Assembly (NCBI GenBank): GCA_007133115.1
Contig: SLNI01000276.1
Span: forward strand, 1-6,121
Direction: 5' to 3'
DNA: 6,121 nt
Origin: Thioalkalivibrio sp.
Lineage (GTDB): Bacteria > Pseudomonadota > Gammaproteobacteria > Ectothiorhodospirales > Ectothiorhodospiraceae
Numbering within the stretch: the first letter of the stretch is position 1; each line of letters starts with the position of its first letter. The notes beneath the pieces were generated by a model. The model was given only the letters and a program-made list of their open reading frames with translations. It had not been told where the DNA came from and searched no databases. Below, piece after piece: positions 1-5,181 of this stretch. The position numbers were made by a program, and so were the translations under genes.

Positions 1-195
1 AAGACGATGATGGCGATGATCGAGGACGGCACCGCGAAGGTGGAAGGCGATGCGACGATCCTGGCCCGACTCGGCGCGACCATGGTCGACTTCGATCCGC
101 GTTTCCCGATCATGCCCGGCACCCAGCTTCGCGCGACGGAAATGCCTGAGGTCAACCCCTACGCCGTGGAATTTGGTCCGCAGGTTCCGGAGTAA
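1..195 (+). CDS. C-terminal end of a probable alkyl sulfatase (SCP2-like domain), 5' truncated
   Basis: The reading frame is open from base 1 and ends at TAA 193-195, giving 64 visible residues. The stretch AMIEDGTAKVEGDATILARL, followed by a Phe-Asp-Pro-Arg-Phe-x-Ile segment, resembles the C-terminal SCP2-like domain of the SdsA1/BDS1-type alkyl sulfatases. There a 'G-x-hydrophobic-x-VEGD' motif and a helix are followed by 'FD-x-x-F-x-I'. Those enzymes hydrolyse alkyl sulfate esters with an N-terminal zinc metallo-beta-lactamase domain, and the C-terminal domain is thought to bind the alkyl chain. The catalytic domain is outside the window, so the activity cannot be confirmed. A further tail of about 25 residues (PGTQLRATEMPEVNPYAVEF and on) follows the domain. 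Another SCP2-domain protein is the main alternative. It is separated from the next gene by 235 bases and is probably its own transcription unit. Confidence 0.6.
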   Translation, partial: KTMMAMIEDGTAKVEGDATILARLGATMVDFDPRFPIMPGTQLRATEMPEVNPYAVEFGPQVPE

Positions 196-207
196 GGGTC
201 GAGCCGC

Positions 208-239
208 CCGGCCCACCCGCCGCGAGTCGGACGGGCCGG
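208..239 (+). terminator. weak GC-rich hairpin after the sulfatase-like gene, possible terminator
   Basis: Thirteen bases after the stop codon, CCGGCCC (208-214) can pair with GGGCCGG (233-239), and a short CCG/CGG pairing is possible inside the 18-base loop. An alternative hairpin uses GGGCC 233-237 with GGCCC 249-253. A run of six T lies at 263-268, nine bases after the alternative stem, so this is not a canonical intrinsic terminator. It could still end or attenuate transcription of the upstream gene. Confidence 0.25.
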
Positions 240-275
240 AACGGTGCTGGCCCCATATGTACTTTTTTGCCGTCA

Positions 276-295
276 ATTGCGCGGATCCGTGCAAT
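276..295. promoter_or_regulatory. 20-bp imperfect palindrome, candidate operator
   Basis: ATTGCGCGGATCCGTGCAAT is symmetric in nine of ten base pairs. The only break is G281 opposite T290, which would still be a wobble pair in RNA. The half-sites ATTGC and GCAAT flank a perfect CGGATCCG core. It lies about 135 bases before the Rap1a-like gene, in non-coding DNA, and touches a second palindrome. A dimeric regulator's binding site is the simplest reading. A folded RNA element (8-bp stem, GATC loop) is the alternative. No regulator family is assigned. Confidence 0.4.
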
Positions 296-306
296 GTTCC
301 GGGAAC
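296..306. promoter_or_regulatory. 11-bp palindrome abutting the 20-bp dyad
   Basis: GTTCC-G-GGAAC is a perfect inverted repeat around one central base and begins at the base after the larger palindrome ends. Two abutting dyads in a 235-base intergenic region suggest a compact control region for the 431-3988 gene set. A short palindrome in GC-rich DNA can also arise by chance. Confidence 0.25.
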
Positions 307-430
307 GCATCGCACAAGATTCGAGGCGGGTGCGACTCGGGGCGACACCGTCATGGGTCGTTCGGCGTCGACCTCATCGTTCCGTGTTGCAGATCCCATG
401 AAGTAACGACCATCGAATGGAGACACACCC

Positions 431-793
431 ATGCGCTTCCTGCTGACTGCTGCCGCGCTCATCATGCTGGTGCCCGCCGCCTCGGCAGCGGATGTGAAAT
501 ACCAGGTGCGGGACACAGCGGATCTCGTTGCCGTCTGTGATACCACCACCCGGGCCCCGGACATCACGACTGCCCTGGCTTTTTGCCACGGCTTCCTGAC
601 CGGCTCCGTTCATTTCTACTATGCGGGGATTCCGGAGTCCTCCCGATTCGCCTGCGCACCGGACCCGGCGCCGAGCCGATCCGACGTGATGAACGGCTTC
701 GTGCAGTGGGCGGGTGGAAACCCGCAGTACATGTCCGAGCCGGCAGTGGAGACCTTGTTCCGTTACCTCGCGGAAACCTATCCCTGCCCGTGA
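431..793 (+). CDS. secreted Rap1a/Tai-like four-cysteine protein
   Basis: This 120-residue protein starts with a clear Sec signal peptide: Arg2, then a hydrophobic run (residues 3-17) and an Ala-rich cleavage site near residues 18-20 (ASAA). The mature part is about 100 residues with four cysteines (36, 52, 75, 119), suited to two disulfides in the periplasm. The pattern 'L-x-x-x-C ... F-C-x-G-F-x-x-G ... C-x-P ... FxxW/L-x-x-x-P ... C' fits the Rap1a/Tai family. The founding members are periplasmic immunity proteins that inhibit type VI secretion amidase effectors. No effector or T6SS gene lies nearby, so here it may be a general envelope protein using the same fold. GGAG at 419-422 lies eight bases before the ATG and supports this start. 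The next gene starts 37 bases after the stop, suggesting cotranscription. Family assignment is by motif memory only. Confidence 0.75.
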   Translation: MRFLLTAAALIMLVPAASAADVKYQVRDTADLVAVCDTTTRAPDITTALAFCHGFLTGSVHFYYAGIPESSRFACAPDPAPSRSDVMNGFVQWAGGNPQYMSEPAVETLFRYLAETYPCP

Positions 794-817
794 GGCGGGC
801 ACCCACTTGTCCAGAAC

Positions 818-822
818 AGGAG
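818..822 (+). promoter_or_regulatory. ribosome binding site that selects the ATG at 831
   Basis: AGGAG at 818-822 lies two bases before the ATG at 825 but eight bases before the in-frame ATG at 831. Normal Shine-Dalgarno spacing therefore favours 831. Confidence 0.6.
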
Positions 823-830
823 TGATGGCA

Positions 831-1091
831 ATGCGTTCAACACGATTCTTCATCGCGGTTCTCGGCATGGCCGTGATGCTGACCGGCTGCGCCGGCATGA
901 CCGACCAGGAACAGCGGATGGCCACCGGTGCCACCATTGGCGGGGCGGCGGTTGGTGTGGCTACCGGGAGTTGGGGCTGGGCGGCCGTCGGGGCCGCCGC
1001 GGGCGCCGGAACCGGATACCTGATCGAGGCCCAGCGCCAGCGGGAGCGGGCCGCCTTCGAGCGCGGGCTGGAGGAAGGCCGCAGCCCGTAA
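831..1091 (+). CDS. small glycine-zipper outer-membrane lipoprotein
   Basis: The product is 86 residues with the start at 831, or 88 if the ATG at 825 is used. It has a lipoprotein signal peptide: Arg2 and Arg5, a hydrophobic core, and lipobox L-T-G-C with the lipidated Cys at 20. Ala at +2 predicts sorting to the outer membrane rather than retention in the inner membrane. Residues 32-62 are rich in Gly, Ala and Val spaced as in glycine zippers (G33, G37-G38, G42, G46, G49, G54, G58, G60, G62), like the YMGG/2TM glycine-zipper families, which pack tightly in or against membranes. A charged Arg/Glu/Gln tail (residues 66-84) is probably helical. Such proteins are often linked to outer-membrane integrity, but no specific job can be assigned. 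It sits between the Rap1a-like gene and the outer-membrane barrel gene, in the same direction. Confidence 0.85.
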   Translation: MRSTRFFIAVLGMAVMLTGCAGMTDQEQRMATGATIGGAAVGVATGSWGWAAVGAAAGAGTGYLIEAQRQRERAAFERGLEEGRSP

Positions 1092-1123
1092 GACGGCCTC
1101 ACGCAGGCGCGCAGCCTCCTTTG

Positions 1124-1154
1124 TCAGAAAAGATATCTGATGAATCAATCAATC
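1124..1154 (+). repeat. small inverted repeat plus triple AATC tandem repeat in the leader of the barrel gene
   Basis: TCAGA (1124-1128) and TCTGA (1136-1140) form a 5-bp inverted repeat with a seven-base loop, containing the palindrome AGATATCT (1131-1138). Three AATC units follow directly at 1143-1154. Both lie in the 77-base gap before the beta-barrel gene, which is noticeably more AT-rich than its surroundings. A role in translation or transcription is possible but unsupported. Confidence 0.25.
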
Positions 1155-1168
1155 GAGTCGAGAAGCCA

Positions 1169-1972
1169 ATGAGCAAGTGCAGGGCCATAGCGATTGTTGC
1201 CGGGGCCACGATGTGGAACGCGGTGGCGTCGGCGGGTGAGTATGAGCAGAACCTTGCTCGGCAGCTGACGAATCCGGTGGCCGCCCTGATCAGCGTCCCC
1301 TTGCAGCTGAACTACAACAGCGACATCGGGCCCGGCGACGACGGGCGGCAATGGGTGCTCAACGTCCAGCCGGTGATCCCCTTCTCGCTGAACGAAGACT
1401 GGAACCTGATCTCGCGAACGATCCTTCCGATCGTCGACCAGCAGGATGTGTTCCCGGGCGCGGGAAGCCAGACGGGTCTTGGCGACACGATACAAAGCCT
1501 GTTTTTCTCGCCGGCGGCTCCCACCGCCGGCGGCTGGATCTGGGGCGCCGGCCCCGTTTTCCTGTTGCCGACCGGAACCGACGATCTGCTGACCACCGAC
1601 AAGTGGGGCGTCGGGCCTACGGCGGTCGCGTTGCGGCAACAGGGCCCCTGGACCAGCGGCCTGTTGGGCAACCATATCTGGTCGGTCGCGGGTGACAGCG
1701 ACCGGCGGGACATCAGCACCACGTTCCTGCAGCCCTTCCTGTTGTTCACGACCCCGACAGCGTGGACCTACGGGCTGCAGTCGGAGAGCACCTATGACTG
1801 GGAGAACAGTGAATGGCAGGTTCCGATCCGCGGAGTCGTGTCGAAAGTCACCCGGATCGGCAACCAACTGGTGAGCCTTGGCGGCGGCGTGAATTACTGG
1901 TTGGAGAGTTCCGAAAACGGTCCGGAGGGATGGGGGTTGCGTTTTTCCCTGACCTTGCTGTTTCCACGGTAA
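1169..1972 (+). CDS. outer-membrane beta-barrel 'transporter' (neuromedin U-like annotation family)
   Basis: This 267-residue protein has a Sec signal peptide (residues 1-22, cleavage after VASA before GEYEQ). The rest alternates short amphipathic strands with turns, as in small outer-membrane beta-barrels. Segments such as NPVAALISVPLQLNYNSDIG, VQPVIPFSLNEDWNLISRTI, GLGDTIQSLFFSP, GPVFLLPTGTDDLL and the C-terminal GWGLRFSLTLLFPR are hallmarks of a conserved proteobacterial family. It is generally annotated 'transporter' or, misleadingly, 'neuromedin U', and is related to the phenol-degradation MetA-like porins. It probably forms a channel for a small hydrophobic or organic compound, but the substrate is unknown. 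ATG 1169 is chosen because the signal peptide begins there; the frame is open far upstream but codes nothing sensible. GAGAAG at 1160-1165 is a weak, close ribosome site. The next gene starts 36 bases later. Confidence 0.85.
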   Translation: MSKCRAIAIVAGATMWNAVASAGEYEQNLARQLTNPVAALISVPLQLNYNSDIGPGDDGRQWVLNVQPVIPFSLNEDWNLISRTILPIVDQQDVFPGAGSQTGLGDTIQSLFFSPAAPTAGGWIWGAGPVFLLPTGTDDLLTTDKWGVGPTAVALRQQGPWTSGLLGNHIWSVAGDSDRRDISTTFLQPFLLFTTPTAWTYGLQSESTYDWENSEWQVPIRGVVSKVTRIGNQLVSLGGGVNYWLESSENGPEGWGLRFSLTLLFPR

Positions 1973-2008
1973 CCACGCATTGAAGGGGTAGGCGTCGAGA
2001 CTTCGGTT

Positions 2009-3988
2009 ATGTCAGTCACCAACGGGTTCCGTTTGATGGCCCTGTGCCTTGCGCTCGTCGTACTGACCGGGTGCGCAAAGATCCGTGTCATTGATTCCCG
2101 GCCGCAAGTCGAATTTGCGGAACGCCGCAGCGACTACCTGATGGCCGGCACCTTCAGCGCCGAGACCCGCAGCGCGCTCTTCGCTTTGGGCAAGGATGCG
2201 GATGAATGTGAATCGTCTCCGCCCGATTGCATGTCAAAACTTCGGAAGCTGACCGACCCCGGCGCCGACACCACTCTCGCCATTCTCGCGGAACTGTCCA
2301 TCGCACGAGCCCTGCAAGCGGAGCAGGAAAGTCGCGGCAGTGCTTCCGACGAGGTCATCGCGTACTACCTCGATGCGGCACGGTTCGCGTACGCGTTCCT
2401 GTTTCTCGGGGACCGCCCGCCAGGCGACCGCGCGCTGGAGAACCGCCAGACGCAGGTGCGTGATTACTACAACCTCGCTACGGAACGCGTGGCGGTTCTG
2501 GCTTTCCAGCGCACACGAGGGCCCAATGCACCGGTGGTCCCGGTCGAGGGAACGGTTCTCGGTTTCGGTGAATGGAGGATCAAGTTAGGGCAGGTTGACG
2601 TGCGATTACCCATCGGAGCGGAGCGCCTCGACTCGATCATCTCACCCTCGCGCCTGCAGATTCGCGGGCTCCAGAATATCTATCGTAAAGACGGTCTGGG
2701 AGCGGAACTGGTCTCGGTGTGGACAGGCGACCCCATGGTCCAACAGGAAGCCCGGATGCGCGAGATCGGCGTTTCGGCGGCGACGGTCCTGCTGGAATTC
2801 GAAGGAGACCGACTAGAGGATCTGCTCTCGCGTCAAGAGGTCTCTTTGCGCATTCTCGATCCCTACGCGACACGAACGACCCTGGTGCACGGTCGGGACG
2901 TGCGGGTTGCGGCCAATTTCAGTGCCCCGTTTGCCGTATGGTTGGCCAGAGGAGACTTTCAGCGGCGGGCGCTGCTGGGCACCCTCGGTCGCGATCCGTC
3001 GCTCACGCGTCCCCGCGTGCATCTCATGCAACCCTACGACCCGGATCGGTTCACCGTCGTCCTGCTGCATGGATTGGCCAGCGGCCCGAAGACCTGGGCC
3101 AACGTCGCCAACGAGCTCTTCGGTGACACGATCCTTCGGGATTATTACCAGTTGTGGCAGGTTGAATATCCCACCAATGTGCCCATCGCGATCAACCACG
3201 TGGACATTCGCAGAGCTCTCGAGCAGACCACCGCCCAGCTGGATCCGGAGCGTGACGCCAGAGCTACCCGCGAGATGATACTGATCGGGCACAGCATGGG
3301 TGGAGTGCTCGCGCGGTTGGTGATCGTCGAAGCCGACGACGACGTCTGGCCCGAGACGCTGGGCATCTTCCTCGATTCAAAGAGGCGGGCAGCACTGACG
3401 CCGCTGGATCCCGATCTTCAGTTGGAGACACTGGGCATCCCCCCCGATTCACAGTGGCGTGCGGCATTGGGGCCGTTCGAAACCTATCTTCAGTTCGAGC
3501 CGCTTGAGAGTGTTGGCAGGGCGATCTTCCTGGCCAGCCCTCATGCCGGAACCCCATTTGCCGGGAATTGGCTGAGCCGAATGGTCATCTCGCTGATCCT
3601 CCTGCCCGTGGATACCCTTTATCGGATTGCAGCCGCCGCCGACGCAGTCGAGGCGGATGCGCCCGAAATTGCAGCGAGCCTGAGAGCCAACGTCACGGCC
3701 ATCCACCAACTCAATTCCAGCAGTCTCTTCCTGCAAGGGACATCACGGCTCGATATCGCACCCGGCATTCCCTACCATTCCATCATCGCCCGCAGGAACC
3801 TCAGGGGTCCGTTGGAAACGTCCAATGACGGTGTCGTGCCGTTCACCAGCGCCTATCTGCCCGGTGCCACGAGCACCCTGGTCGTGAATGCGGGGCACGG
3901 TGTGCACCAGATGTCCGAGGCGATCGTCGAGGTCCGTCGGATCCTTCACCTTCACCTTGAGGAACTCGGGGTACTCGAAGGGTATTGA
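2009..3988 (+). CDS. lipoprotein with C-terminal alpha/beta hydrolase (esterase/lipase-like) domain
   Basis: The product is 659 residues. Residues 1-22 form a lipoprotein signal with lipobox L-T-G-C (Cys22) and Ala at +2, predicting outer-membrane anchoring. Residues 30-180 look mainly helical. About 185-340 look strand-rich and include RKDGLGAELV, a segment typical of this long esterase family. The hydrolase domain follows: LLHG at 352-355 (oxyanion region), GHSMGG at 427-432 with nucleophile Ser429, ASPHAGTPFA in the core, Asp607 in NDGVVPF, and His630 or His633 in GHGVHQ. The triad is therefore complete. The likely reaction is hydrolysis of an ester or lipid in the periplasm or outer membrane; the substrate is unknown. 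Residues 449-496 are a 24-residue tandem duplication in the probable lid. The ATG at 2009 has only a weak GAG upstream (1997-1999). ATG 2036 would leave a shorter signal without Arg8, so 2009 is preferred. Confidence 0.88.
   Translation: MSVTNGFRLMALCLALVVLTGCAKIRVIDSRPQVEFAERRSDYLMAGTFSAETRSALFALGKDADECESSPPDCMSKLRKLTDPGADTTLAILAELSIARALQAEQESRGSASDEVIAYYLDAARFAYAFLFLGDRPPGDRALENRQTQVRDYYNLATERVAVLAFQRTRGPNAPVVPVEGTVLGFGEWRIKLGQVDVRLPIGAERLDSIISPSRLQIRGLQNIYRKDGLGAELVSVWTGDPMVQQEARMREIGVSAATVLLEFEGDRLEDLLSRQEVSLRILDPYATRTTLVHGRDVRVAANFSAPFAVWLARGDFQRRALLGTLGRDPSLTRPRVHLMQPYDPDRFTVVLLHGLASGPKTWANVANELFGDTILRDYYQLWQVEYPTNVPIAINHVDIRRALEQTTAQLDPERDARATREMILIGHSMGGVLARLVIVEADDDVWPETLGIFLDSKRRAALTPLDPDLQLETLGIPPDSQWRAALGPFETYLQFEPLESVGRAIFLASPHAGTPFAGNWLSRMVISLILLPVDTLYRIAAAADAVEADAPEIAASLRANVTAIHQLNSSSLFLQGTSRLDIAPGIPYHSIIARRNLRGPLETSNDGVVPFTSAYLPGATSTLVVNAGHGVHQMSEAIVEVRRILHLHLEELGVLEGY
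3353..3496 (+). repeat. 72-bp tandem duplication inside the hydrolase gene
   Basis: Two in-frame 72-base units (3353-3424 and 3425-3496) match at 55 of 72 bases by hand alignment, and at 14 of 24 residues. Both begin with E-T-L-G-I, share D-S and R-A-A-L in the middle and end L-Q. A third unit may begin at 3497 (EPLE against ETLG) but soon diverges. The repeat lies between the nucleophile elbow and the next core strand of the alpha/beta hydrolase. The second unit is the one that leads into the family-typical FEPL segment, so the first is probably the added copy. Confidence 0.85.
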
Positions 3989-4037
3989 CCCGCTTCCGGT
4001 ACACCTCCTTCTGTCGACGAAACATCCGCCTTATTGG

Positions 4038-4053
4038 ACATGGGCGTCCATGT
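4038..4053. promoter_or_regulatory. inverted repeat in the gap before the patatin gene
   Basis: ACATGG-GCGT-CCATGT is a perfect 6-bp inverted repeat with a 4-base centre, 40 bases before the patatin start. TACAAT at 4064-4069 resembles a -10 box, but the nearest -35-like hexamer (TTGGAC 4034-4039) is 24 bases away, too far for a standard sigma-70 promoter. The 104-base gap is large enough for a separate promoter, and the repeat could be its operator. Confidence 0.25.
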
Positions 4054-4081
4054 TGCGGTGCAATACAATCCGGAACTGGAC

Positions 4082-4087
4082 AGGAGA
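4082..4087 (+). promoter_or_regulatory. ribosome binding site fixing the patatin start at 4093
   Basis: AGGAGA at 4082-4087 lies five bases before ATG 4093. The frame is open upstream to 3985, but the protein resembles its family only from 4093, so this site settles the start. Confidence 0.75.
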
Positions 4088-4092
4088 CGGCA

Positions 4093-5181
4093 ATGGGCAG
4101 GCGAATCATCAAGACGGTGGACCTGGCCCTGCAGGGCGGCGGATCCCATGGTGCCTTGACTTGGGGGGTGTTGGACCGTCTGCTGATGGACGAACGAATC
4201 GAGATCGCCTCCATCAGTGGCACCAGCGCTGGCGCCATGAACGCCGTAGTGATGGCCGAGGGGTTCGATCGGGGCGGTCGGGATGGGGCCCGCGAAGCCC
4301 TTGCCACTTTCTGGAAAGCGGTCAGTGACGCGGCCCGGTTTTCCCCGATACAGCGTTCCCTCTGGGATCGCCTCACCAACCGCTTCAGCCTCGACCACTC
4401 CCCGGGCTACCTGTTCTTCGAGCTCCTGACCCGCCAGTTCTCACCCTATGAACTGAACCCGCTGAACATCAACCCCCTGCGCGATCTGGTGGCCTCGCTG
4501 GTGGACTTCGAAAGAGTCAACCACTGCGAGGCGCTCAAGGTCTTTGTCACCGCAACCAACGTGCGCACCGGGCGCGGCCGTACCTTCACCCAACCGGATC
4601 TCTCGGTCGACAGCGTGATGGCCTCCGCCTGCCTGCCGTTCATGTATCAGGCCGTGGAGATCGACGGCGAGGCCTACTGGGACGGCGGATACATCGGCAA
4701 CCCGGCGCTGTACCCGCTGGTCGAGGATCAGGCGACGAGGGATCTGATCCTCGTACAGATCAATCCGATGGTACGCGAAGCGCTGCCGCGTACCGGTCGG
4801 GAAATCATCAATCGCCTCAATGAAATCACCTTCAATGCGAGCCTGATCAAGGAACTCCGGGCGATCGAGCTTCTGCACCAGTTGATCGAGGCAGAGGGGC
4901 TCGAATCCGAGCGCTACCGCGACATCTACGTTCACCTGATCCATGCCCACGAAGAGCTGAAGGACCTGGATGCCTCAAGCAAGATGAACGCCGAGTGGGA
5001 TTACCTCAGTCACCTGAACGAGCGCGGCCGGGCCTGGGCATCGAAATTCCTCGAGCGGCACTTCGATGACCTGGGCAAGCGCTCCACCTTCGACCTGAAA
5101 AGCCTGTTCACCGACAGCTTCAGGCCGCCGAACCTGGATGAGTCCGCAGCATCCCACCCGCCAGGGGAGCCCAAACCATGA
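4093..5181 (+). CDS. patatin-like phospholipase (PatD-like)
   Basis: This 362-residue protein has the complete patatin signature: an oxyanion loop GGGSHGALTWG at residues 15-25, the nucleophile Ser45 in GTSAG (43-47), and the catalytic Asp197 in D-G-G (197-199), giving a Ser-Asp dyad. Patatin enzymes release fatty acids from phospholipids or other acyl esters. There is no signal peptide or membrane segment, so it should act in the cytoplasm or at the inner face of the membrane, unless exported by another route. The region after the catalytic Asp (residues 210-320) contains NRLNEITFNASLIKELRAIE, which I associate with the bacterial patatins found near 3-hydroxybutyrate genes. The last 20 or so residues are Pro/Ser-rich and probably disordered. 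Its stop overlaps the start of the permease gene (ATGA), so the two are translationally coupled. It could also act as a PHB-granule-associated esterase. Confidence 0.92.
   Translation: MGRRIIKTVDLALQGGGSHGALTWGVLDRLLMDERIEIASISGTSAGAMNAVVMAEGFDRGGRDGAREALATFWKAVSDAARFSPIQRSLWDRLTNRFSLDHSPGYLFFELLTRQFSPYELNPLNINPLRDLVASLVDFERVNHCEALKVFVTATNVRTGRGRTFTQPDLSVDSVMASACLPFMYQAVEIDGEAYWDGGYIGNPALYPLVEDQATRDLILVQINPMVREALPRTGREIINRLNEITFNASLIKELRAIELLHQLIEAEGLESERYRDIYVHLIHAHEELKDLDASSKMNAEWDYLSHLNERGRAWASKFLERHFDDLGKRSTFDLKSLFTDSFRPPNLDESAASHPPGEPKP
5164..5169 (+). promoter_or_regulatory. ribosome binding site for the permease, inside the patatin gene
   Basis: GGGGAG lies in the last codons of the patatin gene, eight bases before the permease ATG at 5178. 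This gives the overlapping gene its own ribosome entry site in addition to coupling. Confidence 0.65.

Noticed and set aside
387..415. TTGCAG as a -35 box for the Rap1a-like gene
   Set aside because: No acceptable -10 hexamer lies at 16-18 bases from it, so no promoter is called.
244..540. small + strand open frame across the intergenic region into the Rap1a-like gene
   Set aside because: It overlaps the signal-peptide-bearing gene in another frame, lacks a ribosome site and has no coherent domain.
374..1102. 242-residue open frame on the minus strand across the first two envelope genes
   Set aside because: It is antisense to two well-supported genes with signal peptides and ribosome sites. 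Its product is Arg/Pro/Ala-rich low-complexity sequence, as expected of a shadow frame in GC-rich DNA.
971..1168. upstream extension of the barrel gene frame
   Set aside because: The extension overlaps the glycine-zipper lipoprotein gene out of frame and encodes Arg/Gly-rich sequence. The signal peptide begins at the ATG at 1169.
1145..1867. 240-residue minus-strand open frame opposite the barrel gene
   Set aside because: No recognisable family, and an Arg/Gln-rich composition. The + strand product matches a conserved outer-membrane family along its whole length.
3985..4092. upstream extension of the patatin frame from TTG 3985
   Set aside because: The extra 36 residues resemble nothing in the family, and a strong ribosome site sits just before ATG 4093.
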